Of a DNA stretch of 64,000 bases, positions 46,801 through 58,700 are shown in pieces. A program made the position numbers and the translations under genes. Below the pieces are notes generated by a model. The model searched no databases. It saw nothing but the letters and a program-made list of their open reading frames with translations, and was not told the origin of the DNA. Location: contig NW_022098036.1 in NCBI RefSeq assembly GCF_002288925.2, forward strand, positions 35,521,969-35,585,968, written 5' to 3'. Source of the stretch: Delphinapterus leucas. Its lineage: Eukaryota; Chordata; Mammalia; Artiodactyla; Monodontidae. Every line of letters starts with the position of its first letter. The first letter of the stretch is position 1.

Positions 46801-47394
46801 TGTATAGAAAGTAAAGATATTTTAATAATATTTTAAACAAAAGTTTTTAATAAATAATAATTGTAGCTGTGTTGAGCCTATGCCTGAAGATTTAAAAAAA
46901 TTACAAATAGACATTTAATATTATTAAAACCTCAACAGAGATGGATCATTACACTTGCGTTACATGTTTATGAACCAAACCTCTCTCAGTGTTCCAGAAT
47001 TGCCGTGGACCTGGAGCAGAGAGCCGAAGGTGGCCACGGTTCTGCTCACCTCAGGTCTAATGACAAACTCAGTAGCATGAGCGGGAGTTAACTCAGCTGC
47101 CTCAAGAATTTGTGTAACAGAGTCAAGGTCAGGGACCTGAGGCCTCAGGTGAGCACTTTTACTCTGTTCTGTAGCCGAAGAGAGTGTTCCTAACCCTGGC
47201 AATTGGCCTATAAACATATACTCTCAGTCACAGGGGAACAGGGCAGGGGAGTGTAGGTGGATCAGTGAAAATAATCCCAAACTGTATGCCCTGAAGAAGA
47301 TTTTTGTGAATGAAAGACAGCATATTTATTATTAATAGAGCTAATCATAACTGGGCAAACTGAAGTGGTTCCAGGGACCTTTCAATAATGGCAA
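43867..47394. other. Unique non-coding stretch
   Basis: About 3.5 kb with no recognised mobile element. It contains the unrecognised minus-strand open patch at 46960-47217 listed separately. Other open frames (43859-44161, 46069-46299) look random. Confidence 0.42.
46960..47217 (-). other. Unrecognised 85-codon open frame in GC-richer patch
   Basis: The minus-strand frame from ATG (47217) to stop (46960) encodes a peptide with a balanced composition (segment VPDLDSVTQILEAAELTPAH) that looks more protein-like than most frames here, and the block is GC-richer than its AT-rich flanks. I recognise no domain, signal peptide or membrane segment. The ATG lies in AT-rich DNA with no visible promoter. 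It could be chance, a worn retro-copy, or an exon of an unrecognised transcript. Confidence 0.2.
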
Positions 47395-47525
47395 AACGCA
47401 CTCTTTCTTCAGTTAAGAGTAATTCATCTTCATTATAGAAAAATTAGAGTGTGCAAATAAGAAAAATTAGGGACTACAAATCACCTGTAATCCAGAGATA
47501 AGTTCTATTAACGTTATGGTGGACA
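47395..47525. repeat. Possible old L1M/L1ME fragment
   Basis: The words cattatagaaaaattagagt, gtaatccagagataagttct and attaacgttatggt resemble a block found in old mammalian L1 3' regions (AATCCCACCACCCAGAGATAACCACT...TTAACATTTTGGT). The match is short and worn. Confidence 0.4.
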
Positions 47526-47640
47526 TGTTAATTAGTTGATTAATTCACTAAGTATTTATTAAGCAACTACTATGCTGCTTAACTGACCTAGGTGTTAGGT
47601 ACCGAAGATAGGGATGAACCAGACAGAAATAGCCGTTTTG
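47526..47640 (-). repeat. L2 LINE 3' UTR fragment
   Basis: The run ttcactaagtatttattaag, followed by caactactatgctgct, then taggtgttaggtaccgaaga and a ggatgaaccagacagaaat block, follows the reverse complement of the L2 3' end (AATATTTATTGAGCACCTACTATGTGC...GATACAG..GAACAAAACAGAC). Confidence 0.75.
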
Positions 47641-47976
47641 TTTTTTTTTTTCATGAAACTTAAGTCTATACATTCACATTTTAATAAGACACGTTCCAAG
47701 TTATTCTGCTCTCTAGACTGAGAAGTTATTCACCCAAAAGGTTTGCCCGATTTGTATCCTCTGTGCCTCTCCTAATAGCAGTCACACTCAAGTGTTCCTT
47801 GTACTGCCTCTTATAACACCAAACTGCATACTAATCTTTAGTCAAATAAACTTTGAGCCCGTCTAGAAAGGCATATGTCTAAGGACGCTGCACTAGAATG
47901 ACAGTGAGAAGAGCGATTTTAAAGTCACGGCAAGGTCTTCATCCAGATTTCTCTCAGTAAGTGCTAATTTTCATTT

Positions 47977-47999
47977 CTATCTATCTATCTATCTATCTA
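47977..47999. repeat. (TATC)n microsatellite
   Basis: Almost six tandem ctat units before a tacctgc end. This is a simple tetranucleotide repeat. Confidence 0.92.
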
Positions 48000-49360
48000 C
48001 CTGCACACACATAGTTCCCATAATAGAATCTGAGTAAATATTTCACTTGGCTTTGTTTGCTACGCCAAAAAGGCTTAAATGTTCTATTTTCATGAAGACA
48101 GAGCATATGGACTAATGTTTTACTGACTTTATGTTAGCTCTTTTCAAAATCTTTGATTGAATTCTCTGAGAAGAACAGCAAATTCTATTGCTACTACTCC
48201 TTGCTAATACCTTCATCTTATGACAGGCGTTCTGTCCTGTGGCTCCGAAAAAGCCACAGTATCTGTCCTGGCAAGATGACTTCCTCAGAGCTGCAGTGAC
48301 CGTGCCCAGAGGCAGCAGTATGGCAAGGATCCTACGTCCACCACGCCTGTGGGAGTCTTTGCTCCGAGAGTGGAGTAACCCAGAGTTTACAGTCAGGCAC
48401 CCACAAAATCCTTAGAGTGCGGTCACGGTTGAAATTCTGGACACCTTTTACTCACTTGTTTATTTTCAGAAAGAAAGAAAAGTGTACTAGGTTCCTAGGA
48501 GAAAGAGATTAAATCACCCCATGGAGGTTTACAAAGAAAGCACTTACAGAAGATTTCAACTCTACATATCCAACAGGCAGCAAACGCTTTCTCATTATTT
48601 TCCCTTGTGGATGTCTTACCTGAAAAGCGATGGGTAAGCCACGGCTTGGAAATACTTGTCCACTGAAAATTGCATCATAGTCACACTCCTGACCTCTTTA
48701 CACGTTTCTACAATACCCAGCTCCTAGTGGTTGTGTTATTAAAGGGATTGGCCACAAAAGTCTGACTCCCAACATAAAGAAATATACGCTTTATCATTTT
48801 CCGGATGGGCTCCAGGTCAGTATACAAATCAGGCCCGTTCTGGAGTTAGTGTTAATTGTTTCTCTAGTGGTCACTCTGGCTGATGATTCCAGCAGGCCAT
48901 GGTCTGTATATAGAAGAAGTACTGATATAGGGAGTATTTTCTACCGCTTTGTGAAACAGTAAGTACCACACACAGCAGAGATTTGCAAGTGTTCTTATTC
49001 ATTTGGTTATACTGGTCAATAATAGTTAAGAGGAAGGCCATTACTTCTCCCTGAAGATTTTATATTAGATTATGACACTGAATGGAATGAAATAAACAAA
49101 TGTTCTTGTCATAGTATCCAGCTGACTGAATAGATTTGGTAACATTACGGTAAAGAGTATAACTGTTTAACAGAATAATATACATTATTATATGGGGCAA
49201 AACAAAGAGATCGTCTCTTTACTTCATCGATAAGTAGTGGTTTAAAAAGTTCCGCGTGAAGTCCCGCTGAGGGCCAAAACAGAATAATTTAAGAGAAAAA
49301 TGAGAACCAATATTTTTACACTCTTAATGAACTTTAACCTTACTGAGACAGTAGGATATG
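48000..49360. other. Unique non-coding stretch
   Basis: No recognised gene or repeat. A modestly GC-richer block lies at 48230-48430. Confidence 0.42.
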
Positions 49361-49451
49361 AGATATATATATACACACACATATACATACACACGTGCAT
49401 ATATGTGTACACATATACACACATATAGCATATATATGTGCACATGTATGT
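49361..49451. repeat. Mixed (AT)n/(CA)n simple repeat
   Basis: Alternating atat, cacaca and tgtgta words with internal inverted symmetry (tatatgtgtacacatata). On the minus strand it yields the Tyr/Met/Cys-rich open frame at 49242-49565, an artefact. Confidence 0.88.
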
Positions 49452-50190
49452 AAAATTCTGTAATTTGCCTTCGAATCTAACAATATGTCTTGGCCGTCTT
49501 TTCATGTCAGCACATATTAGGTTTATCACTCTTTTTTCTAAATAGCATAGTGCACTATGATACATCTAACCATTCCCCCATTTAAAGGCGGTTTTGAAAT
49601 ACTGTAGGGGACAATTATATGCAATACCGTAATGGATTCCCTTTCAGATTTCTACGATGTAATATTCTTAAAAATGGAATTACTTGGTCAATTCTAATAG
49701 ATGCTGCCAAATTGCCTTTTTTGCCAAATTGTTTACAATATAAAGAAAGATACTGTTAGAACTATGCAGTCTCGGCAGCAGTAAATGCGAGCGTCCCTTT
49801 CCCCACATTCCCGCCAATATTTGATATCATCAGTGTTTTCAATCTTAGACAATCTCAGAGGCAAAAAGTATTTTTCTGTACCAGTTGGTCATCTATATTT
49901 ACTTGGTGACATTCTCATTCACATCCTTTGACTGTGTTCTAATGGAATGTTGGTCTTCTGCATGAACTGTTGGACCTCTTTATATAGTTTGGATATTTAT
50001 CCTTTGTTTTATGTGTTGTAAATATTTTCTATGAGCCTCTAGTTTGTCTTTTAACCTTATTTGTCGTATCTTTCATTATATGTAATTCACATTTTTAAAG
50101 TAATCACTTCCGCAGTCTTTTATGATTCCCGGGTTTCTTTCCTTAGGAAGCCCTTCTCCACCATGAGAAAATAAAAACGTTTTCTTCTGT
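49452..50190 (-). mobile_element. Ancient L1 remnant, minus strand
   Basis: The order gtcttggccgtcttttcatg, aaatggaattacttggtcaa, gatgctgccaaattgccttt, cgtccctttccccacattcc, cctctttatatagtttggat, atgtgttgtaaatattttct and ggaagcccttctccaccatg follows the reverse complement of old mammalian L1 (L1M/L1ME-type) 3' sequence. It is strongly diverged, with no reading frame. Confidence 0.75.
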
Positions 50191-50639
50191 TCATTCTTAT
50201 GTTTACAGTTATGTTTATTATGCTTAGTTCTTTAACTTTTGAATTAAAGACTTAAGAAACACTGTTTAATGCATTTCTGAGGTTTTGCAAGAAAACATAC
50301 CCTTTGTACAATCTGATTTTTTAAATAGCTCAATATGATTTTTAAAGTCTACTTTAAAGTATAAGCATGGGTTTCAAGGACTATGGACCAACAAAATTTG
50401 GGAGCCAACTTAGACAGGGGAATGCTACTTCTTTTCCTAAGACAGAGTGAGTACATCTTAGTTTACAACTGTTTTTAGGAAGGAAAGTCTTGCTACACTA
50501 CAGCAAAAGAATTTTTCAAAGGGAAGGGACAGAATAATACCTACTTTTGTATATTATTCCCAGGGCTGACGACAGTAGGGACGAACAGCTTCTATGAGAT
50601 TACTTTATTTACTTTAGATTTCTTGTTACTTAGAAGTTG
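50191..50639. other. Unassigned stretch
   Basis: No recognised gene or repeat. Confidence 0.4.
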
Positions 50640-50825
50640 CATAGAAAGAGAGAACCTCTAGAATCAGAGAGGCCTGGGTTCAGCTGCTTATGAAACTTAT
50701 AAGCTTGGGCAAGTCCTTTTTTCCTCCGAATTTGGGTTTTTTTTTTTTTTATTTATAGAACAGAGTCAACACCTGTCTTCACAGGATTAAGTGAAATGGC
50801 CTAGGAAAATCACCCAGCACATTCT
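50640..50825 (+). repeat. MIR SINE
   Basis: The blocks agagaacctctagaatcaga, gaggcctgggttcagctgct, aagcttgggcaagtcctttt and cttcacaggattaagtgaaa, ending near cccagcac, follow the MIR order. The region that would be CATCTGTAAAATGGG is replaced by a T-run (50738-50750). Confidence 0.8.
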
Positions 50826-51279
50826 GCCCCATCCCAAGAATTTGCTTCGTCTCCTATTCACCGACACTTCCTCAAACTCATATCACAGCAGCTCTGACAG
50901 AACCTGAAAGACGTTGTACATTTTTCTGGAAGGCAAAGAACGTTCAACCTGCAGTTAATAGAAAAGTTGGCTACAGCTGGAATGGAGGCCAGAGAGAGAC
51001 CAAAGAAAAAAGGAATTGAGACTGGGCCAGAGGTTTTCTCTAAAAAGGAAATAAACTCTTTAAAAGATCAAAAGACTGGAAATTCAACAATGGAGTTGAC
51101 TTTTTCTACAGTGATTTTCTTTTCTATTAGTCCTTTTAGCCTGGAATTTTGATCTGAGTTGAATTTTAGTCATGATTTGTATTGGCCATAGCTGAGTCTC
51201 TGAATAGGCCTGCCTTAACAAAAATCACTGAGAACTGGATACACAGCTGAGATTTTCTAACACTTGCAAAGATAAATTA
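50826..51279. other. Unassigned stretch
   Basis: No recognised gene. A 61-codon open frame at 50967-51152 is unremarkable. Confidence 0.4.
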
Positions 51280-52075
51280 AGACTGAGAACACAACAAACA
51301 GCTCAGTTAAAACAGGCAAGAGACCGGCGCAGCCAATACTTCACTCAAGAGGACATACAGATAGCAAATAAACACAGCCAAGGGTCACTACCCATCAGCA
51401 AAATGCAAATTAAAACCATGATGAGATACCACTACAAACCTATTAGAAGTGGCTAAATTTGACAATCCCAAGTGCTGGCAAAGATGTCGGGCTACATACA
51501 CTGTTGGTGGAAATGCAAAATGGTACTGCCACTCTGGGAAACAGTTTGGCAGTTTCTTAGAAAGTTAAATACATGCCTACCATATGACCGTGAAATCCAC
51601 CTCCTATGTATTTACCCTAGAGAAATGAAAATCTATGTTCGTACAAAATCCTGTGCCTGCATGTTCCTAGCAACTCTATTTATCAATGCCAAAAAATAGA
51701 GTCGATGTCCTTCAATGGGGCGATGGATAAACAAACTGTGGTACAACTATACAACGGAATCTACTTAGCAATAAAAAGAATGACTTGCTTATATGAATAT
51801 CAAGTGCATTATGCTGTGTGAAAGAAGCCAGTCTCAAAAGGTTATGGGCTGTATGATTCCATTTATATTACATTGTCACAGAGACAGAAATATAGTGACG
51901 GAGAACAAATCAGTGATTGCCAGAGTTTGAAGTAAGGGAAGAGTCTGATAAAAAGGGATGGCATGAGGGCATTTTTTGTGGTGATGGTTATATAAATTTC
52001 AACCTGTCAAAATTCATAGAAATACACACAAAAAATTCAGTTTTACTGTATTTTTTTTAATTAAAAGAAAAAGAA
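51280..52075 (+). mobile_element. Old L1 LINE, ORF2 tail and 3' UTR
   Basis: The sequence carries the end of L1 ORF2: aaaatgcaaattaaaaccat, atgatgagataccactacaa, gttggtggaaatgcaaaatg, gggaaacagtttggcagttt, tatttaccctagagaaatga, and tatacaacggaatctactta followed by gcaataaaaagaatg. The 3' UTR follows, with attccatttatattacattg, and ends in a ttttttttaatt run. ORF2 encodes the endonuclease/reverse transcriptase; only its C-terminal portion is represented, with frameshifts. About 0.8 kb survives of about 6 kb. It is diverged and predates the cetacean radiation by inference. Confidence 0.9.
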
Positions 52076-54264
52076 TGAAAGTTTTTAAGATTCAAACAGC
52101 CTTCTACTGGGTGGAATGAGTTCTCCTACATACAGAATGGTCCAAGGCCAGCCCCTTCTTCCTTCCAACTAAAAGGCAGTCTTTCTCAAATGCCTTCACA
52201 TGTGTGAAAGAATAATAAAAAATTTAAAAACAAAACAAAAAACACCCTTTTCTGAACCAATTTTATCATCATCTACTAGTTAGAGTCACCATTTTTCTAT
52301 GCAGAGAATATTTCCCATGCTTTTGGAGCATCCTGCAAGGAAACCACGGGCAGCCCCTCACCCCACCCTGACGGCCACCTTATTTGGAGCTACTGAACAT
52401 CAGATCACCGGTAGCTAGCTGGTTGCAGAGTCTTTGCTCTGTCAGTAACAGCTCAGTTACTGCCATGATATAACCTCTTTTTCCCCCACACTCCCATTCC
52501 CTATTTTTTTTTTTTTTTTTTGGAACAAGTTGTCTTTAACCCTTGGACCCAATCTGAAGGCAATGGAAATAATTAAGACTGACATTTCTAGGGTTAAACG
52601 TCAAGTAGGAGAAAGCTGAAAAAGGAAATTCCCCAGCTTCTTAGTAATGAAAAGCTGAGGGTATACCTTCTGTGGCTGTCTCTGAGATGCTTTCACATCC
52701 ATGTGTCAAGGGTTTTTCAAACTGACAACTTGCAAATTTGAAATACAAAAATGCCCAAAGCGATATTTTAGTGGCTCAGGGAAACTCTTGTATGGGAAAA
52801 AGAATTCTAAAGTGAAACGTCTCCTGAAATCACACAGGGCCTGACCACGATACTCTAATTATGCTAATTGCTTCAATGCCCTTGCTTTATTTATGCTGAG
52901 CAGCTAAGATAAATAAAGGAAAATTGCTTTGGATCTAACTGTATTCATATCAGAATGCAAACTAGCCTGTGTTTGTTATGTGATTGCTGATCTGTTTACA
53001 CTAAATTCTGCAGGTAATTGCAGTTTTGATTGCACATTTATTTCTAGCTGCACAGGTCCCAGGACTAGGTCTGTCTGTTTTTATAATTAAACCGTTTTGT
53101 AATATCTAAACTCACTAAAGAGCAAAATAATGCTTTAAGAATTTACATATTTTAGGCATTAAGTATAATACTTTGGTGAGCGGCGACAAAAAGAAAAAAA
53201 AAGTATGTTTACCACTAAAAAAATTGGACAGCATGTTCTGGATTTGAAGAAATTCGAGACATCTGTTCCAAGGCCTGTTCACCGAATGGGACAGATGCCT
53301 GGCGCATCCCTGTAATCTGTTCTTCAACACATAGTTTTTGAACTTTCAGTCACAACTTTCATATTAGTAAAATATGTTAAGAGAACATGCTGCCGCTTGG
53401 TGATTCCTAAGACAATGGAATAGTATTTTATACTCTATTGTAATGGTTGTGTTCTCTGTCTCTTGTTCAGAAGCTGAAACTTCACAGAGCTGACATGGTC
53501 TTTGTTTTCTGTTCTAGAACCAATCTTCTGAGGGTGTTCACTGTGGTCACTGGTCTTAGCTTAGAATTCAGTTTTGATGACAGCTTCCTTTGGATTTCAT
53601 CCGCAGCCAACTTTCTTAGAGGAAGAAAACAACAACACACATACACACAGAAAAAAAAAAATCTTTCTCCTATTTAGGATGCCCATGACTTTCACATCAC
53701 AAAGGTAAAGGAATTGATAATGTCACCACCACAAACGGAGGACAGTGTCACCTTTGCATTGCTTCTTCATCCATCATCGAATTCTGAAATAGTAATTCAG
53801 TCTGCCCTACTTAATGGAATAGCTAATATCAGTCTATACAGACTAGCCTGCAAAGCTTCTTAACCTAGATTCTGCTCATGAAAAATCCACTAATACGAGC
53901 TTATTTTGTCTAAAATACCCCTGAGGCACGTTCTCAATAAATATAGGCTAGTTTTAGTACCCTTAAGGCATCTCTGGCCTTCTTCCTTCCTTGGGGAAGA
54001 TAAGGAAGTTGAGAAGATGTTATGACTCTCAACGCACCTTTAGTAAATTAAGCTACCATGAGAAAAGTACACTTAACGCCAGCAGATGACAATCACGACA
54101 CCATAGTGACTGGAGCAACGGGGGATGCACCATGGCCATTGAAGGACCTTCAAAGTCATACATCGTTCCAAAAAATCTAACTTAAATATTAAAGTATCCA
54201 TAATTTACTCTGTGTGGCTGTGCTGGTTTAGGTGGAGATGTGGGGAAACGGGGCAGAGCGAGAA
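52076..54264. other. Unique non-coding stretch
   Basis: No recognised gene or mobile element. A T-run (52504-52521) has no recognisable retroposon attached. The motif-rich block at 52840-53060 is listed separately. Confidence 0.42.
52840..53060. promoter_or_regulatory. Possible conserved enhancer-like block
   Basis: Unique sequence with a double homeodomain-type word taattatgctaattg (52856-52870), a forkhead-type TGTTTACA (52993-53000), and a TAATTG word within caggtaattgcag just after. The clustering of intact developmental-factor words in repeat-free DNA is suggestive only; AT-rich DNA produces such words by chance. Confidence 0.25.
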
Positions 54265-54475
54265 ATCTAAAGTCAGACAGCTCTGGGTTTGAATGTAGAA
54301 TACCTCCTTTCAGCTCTGTGACCTTGGAAAAACTGAAAGAAAAATTTAGCTACTCTGATCCTCAGATTCTTTAGTACCCCTACCAGGCTGTTGTGACAAT
54401 TCAATGATGTGACATGTGGCCACTATTCAGTAAGGCACATGGCACTCAACAATTATCAGTTGTTGTCATTGCTGT
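54265..54475 (+). repeat. MIR SINE
   Basis: The blocks agtcagacagctctgggttt, cagctctgtgaccttggaaa, ctactctgatcctcagattc, caggctgttgtgacaattca and cacatggcactcaacaatta follow the MIR order throughout. Confidence 0.87.
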
Positions 54476-54745
54476 GTCAGAAGTTTAGAATCTGGACCAG
54501 TTTTCCAACGACATCCACCGCCGCGTGGGATCTATGATAGCTGTTCATTAAACTGCTATAGGACACACAGCTGTTGTCATCTACTACCTCCCTTGCTGGT
54601 CCACTGAGTAAATGCAACTTTCCCACAGCCTGGTCCAGCAGCCACTAGGAAGAGGCTTGGGTCAGATGCATACCTGCTGACAGAAGCATGACATTTCTCA
54701 GAGGGCTTACTTAGAAAAAGGAGCTTTGTCCACTTGGCATCCTTC
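54476..54745. other. Short unassigned stretch
   Basis: No recognised gene or repeat between MIR and L2 remnants. Confidence 0.4.
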
Positions 54746-54945
54746 AAACTTGCAGAAATATTAGGTCTACTACCCCCTCCTCTCTGTTATGTCCCCACTG
54801 GATCACAGTCTATTGTTGCATTTGTCAACCTCTGCATAATTATTTATAAATGTTTCTATATTTCCCATAAGACTGTGAGTGCCCTTAAGGCAGGAGTGGT
54901 GTCTTGTTCTTCTTTTTATTCCCAGAACATAGCATGAGGCTTCTC
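54746..54945 (+). repeat. L2 LINE 3' UTR fragment
   Basis: The blocks aattatttataaatgtttct, taagactgtgagtgccctta, aggcaggagtggtgtcttgt and tttttattcccagaacatag follow the L2 3' end (AGCTCCATGAGGGCAGGGAC..., TATCCCCAGCACCTAG). Confidence 0.72.
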
Positions 54946-57900
54946 ATATTTCCTTGAAGGGAAGAAAATCCAACTGAAGACAACTTGGGGATCGAAAAAA
55001 AGAAACTGTTTACTAATGAAAAGGTGTGGCAGATTTTAGGGCCAGGAAGTTGGTTTTCCTAATATTTAGGAAGGATGAAGTTTCCTAGATTCCTTTGTGG
55101 TTTCTGTTGAAGGAGCTATAGCCCCTGCTTTTTTGCCACCCTCTGGCAGGCAGATCAGGACCCAGCCATCTGCATGCAGTCCCTTAAAACCCAGCAGTAT
55201 TTAAAAGGAATCACCAAATACTTGCCCAGCTAGGAAATACAATCCCCGTCTTCCAAATACAAGTTCTCCTTGGTTCTCTCTACCTGATTTTTGGAAACCA
55301 GTCAATAAGTGTACGGGAAGATAGAATTCTGTGGATCCATTCTCTCTCTTTCATACATAAATCCTGATTTTCACATGAGGAGTGACCATGCATTTATTAT
55401 CTCAACACACTTATTCAAATCTTTCCAGTTTTCAGTAACTCACAGTTAGTGGGTGTTTGTGGATGTGCACATCAACTCACATGCAGAGAGAAATGGTACT
55501 TTTTCCAGAGGAAATCGATGATAACTCTGAATAAAATGACCACATTTCTGAGACAAAGATGACATCTTGACTTATCTTGTTATAGGGACCTGCTAGACAG
55601 AAATGGGGCATCTACGTGCAAATCACACAGCTGCACCAGACAGCAATTTCTCCTGTGATAATAAGCCTGGGTGTGGGCTCTTGCTCTGACTGATGTCACA
55701 AGGTACACGGTGGCAGGTTCCAGGTCAGGGCTTGAAAAGAGGTCATTTCCACAGCTTGCCCACTCAGGGGACTATAACCCCTGAAAATGACTCATGCCCT
55801 TAGTATATACCTCAGCTACGGGGAAGGCCAGGGAGTGGATAAAGGAGAGTAAAGTCATGAATGGGGAAGGGGGAATGCTGTCTAACATCTGGCAGCCCAC
55901 TGAGGTGGTCAAGAAGCTTCATCCTTATTTCTGCATATAATCAAAAAGGCGCTGCGACACCGAGCATCGGAATTTAAGGAATGGGGGCTCTATCAGTTTC
56001 CTAAGGGTAACTATGGCATCTATATATTTCTCCTTTTGCAGTCTTTACTGTATATGGTACGTGCTCAACAGTCATTGGACGAGTGGAAGGTCTGGAAGGA
56101 CCGTGCTTTCATAACAAAAATGAACAAACATTAGTTTGTGTCAAATGAGTAACTTTGTTGACACAATGAGGACTGAAGGGCTGGGGAACCCATCTAGGCT
56201 TCCATTGTCTTGCCTTTATGACGTACCACCTTGGTTACTTCTCTTCATCCCGAACAATTTGTCTTGCTCTGCCAAAACTAAATTCTGACCTGGATCCCTT
56301 AGGTGAGAGGAACTAAGTTACTGAGCCTCTGAAATGAAGCTTTTCCTGTATTGCCTTTGCAGGATGCCTTAATATATATTCAGTAACCACTAGTTTGATG
56401 TTTTTCTCCTGATCTCATTGCCATCTCTTTGTATATTGAACCCCAGGAGAACCCTATTCACTGATTCCCCCCACCATGGCTAACAAGCTGTTTAATTCAC
56501 CAATGGTCTCCTTCATTATTTTATGGGATCGGCCTGGAAGAGCTCAGGACACATACTAAAATGTCTTTTACAAGGGCTACTCTAACTGTACTGTAGTTAT
56601 AGCCAGGCCCTATTTCAATCACTTTCAGAAATCTGCCCAATAAGTTAGTTTTTCCTTTTTAAAAAAAAGATTGCAGAGTCTATGTGACATAAAAAATATC
56701 TTGCAGGAAAAAGGAAAGAGGAAAATTTCATAGGGTTTTCTTTTTAACTATATAAATGACTTTGGTATATTGTGAGTTTTATCTGCTGATAATTCCTGCC
56801 CAAGACCATCAGAAACTTCAACTCTAGTTAAAGTACAAGTGAAAGGAAATAATTTGTATCCAATAGTTATAAAAAGCCGTGAGTAAGGAAACATGCATTC
56901 CAGCTATCCCAGGTGAGTTCTAAAGCTGGATTGTTGGTAGGGAAACAACTTGGAAAACTATGTCATTCATCAACGATTATTTTAATCCTTTTCAATCTTT
57001 TCAGATTTTTTTTTCATTTCACCTTGTGTTTCTCCCTTTATTTTCCCCAAGCTGCCTGTCTCTCCATTTCATCTTTGTCTCTTCTCATTTCTTTTTGTCA
57101 TGGTTTATTTCCCCATTTCCTCTTTTGTAATTTCTCATTTCTCCCTCTCACTATTAGTTATCTTGGTCTGGTAGCTTAAAAAAAAACACAACAGATGATT
57201 CTAGGCTCCTGAATCTCACCCCCAACTCCAATATTACATTAAAAACCTAGGCATGTTTATGTATTAGGGGTCAATAATTTGGTTAGAGATTTTTAGAAAC
57301 AACCTTCCTTCATAAATGGGCTTTATATGCCCTGTGACTTGAATACTTGAAGCTCCTCCCCTCTGGATGAAGACGGACAGCTGCCCGTCCCTAGACTTCA
57401 GAAGGCCACAAGTGTGACAGGGTAAATTCTTTGGATGACTCAAAAATACATAATACAGAACACAATTCACAGAAAGAAATGAATCTCAAATTGTACCTTC
57501 TCGATAGAGTTTAGCACTGTGCTCTGACACACTAGGAGATAGGAACTAAATGGATACAAACTAGACCTCTACCTTCCGATTGCAGGGGTATTATTACTGA
57601 GAATTCTTAATGCTTACTAAGAACTACTCTTTATGTAAATCTTCAAGATATAAATGTAGCCTAGCAATCATGATATGGCATGACGATTCCAAATATCATA
57701 GTTACTTGCATAACTGTTTCCAGGCTAAGCTGCAAAATTATAAAACATCCATGTTCTGAGCTCCTGATCACATAATCTTTGAGATTCTCATAATTTTTAT
57801 AAAAGCCGACTGAATGGCTCAAACTTTAATGTAAGGACAAAACTAGGATACCGAGCCCTTCTTTTCAGAACTTTTTTCTGCGTTATGAATAGTAGTATAT

Positions 57901-57958
57901 TTAATGCAAAAACAATTATACCTTTTTGAGAGTGATCAGTCATTAGATAAACAGAGAC
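54946..57958. other. Unique non-coding stretch
   Basis: About 3 kb with no recognised gene or mobile element. It includes a pyrimidine-rich tract at 56985-57160 that yields a Phe/Leu/Ser-rich open frame (56913-57179), a composition effect. Confidence 0.42.
56985..57160. repeat. Pyrimidine-rich tract
   Basis: A long T/C-rich segment (tttctccctttattttcccc and similar) without a fixed repeat unit. Confidence 0.65.
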
Positions 57959-58447
57959 TGCTATAGGTTGAACTGTGTCCCCCTCAAATTCATATATTTA
58001 AGTCGTAACCACTATCGCCTAGGAATGTAACTTTATCCGGAAATAGGGTTGTTGCAGATGGTCAAGTTAAGATGAAGTTATTAGGCTGAGCCATAATCCA
58101 GTATGACTGGTGTCCCCATAAAAAGGGGAAAGTGGGACACAGGCAGATCACACAGGGAGAATACCATGTGAGCTGAAGGCAGAAATTGGACTGATGCATC
58201 TAGAAGCAAAGGAATGCCCAAGATGGCCACAAACCACCAGAAGCTAAGAGAGGCCGTGAACGGATTCTTCCTCACATCCCCTGGGAGGAACCAAACCCTG
58301 CCAAAGCCTTGATCTCAAACTGCCAAAACTAGATCTCTAGGCTCTAGAGAGAAGGTACAATCTCTCTCCAGAACTGAGACAATAAATTTCTGTCATTTAA
58401 GCCACCCAGTATGCGGTAGTTTTTAAACACAGCCCTATGAAACTCAT
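57959..58447 (+). mobile_element. MLT1-type solo LTR (ERVL-MaLR)
   Basis: It begins tgctataggttgaactgtgt and continues with ccccctcaaattcatatatt, gaaatagggttgttgcagat, atccagtatgactggtgtcc, gccacaaaccaccagaagct, and aataaatttctgtcatttaa followed by gccaccca, the AATAAA serving as the old polyadenylation signal. It shares this layout with the LTR at 29114 but differs enough to be a separate subfamily. No internal sequence accompanies it. Confidence 0.87.
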
Positions 58448-58491
58448 ATGGATTTCATCATCCTATTAATAAAAGAGGAACCATGGTACAT

Positions 58492-58700
58492 CAAGGATAG
58501 AACCATGAACTTGGAGTCATGCAGACTGGGTTTGAATATAGGTTCTGCCAGTTACTGACTAATTGAGGCAAGGAATTCTTTGGATGTCAGTTTCTTTTCT
58601 TTCTTTCTTTTTCTTTTATCTTTTCTTTCTTTCTTTCTTTTTTCAATGGAGATCACAGTGCCTACTTTATTAGGTTGCTGTGACTATTAACATGTAACCA
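58492..58700 (+). repeat. MIR SINE containing a (TTTC)n expansion
   Basis: The MIR head and core are visible (gaacttggagtcatgcagac, ggttctgccagttactgact, tggatgtcagtttc). A (TTTC)n run at 58589-58641 then replaces the position of TTTCCTCATCTGTAAAATGGG. MIR words resume with gagatcacagtgcctacttt and ttaggttgctgtgactatta. Confidence 0.85.
58589..58641. repeat. (TTTC)n microsatellite
   Basis: Imperfect tandem ttct/tttc units in two blocks separated by ttttatc, nested in the MIR. Confidence 0.92.

Noticed and set aside
49242..49565. 107-codon minus frame rich in Tyr, Met and Cys
   Set aside because: Produced by the alternating AT/CA simple repeat at 49361-49451 and by old L1 sequence.
29114..58447. 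A provirus bounded by the two MLT1-type LTRs
   Set aside because: The LTRs are 28 kb apart, belong to different subfamilies and enclose no retroviral internal sequence, so they are independent solo LTRs.
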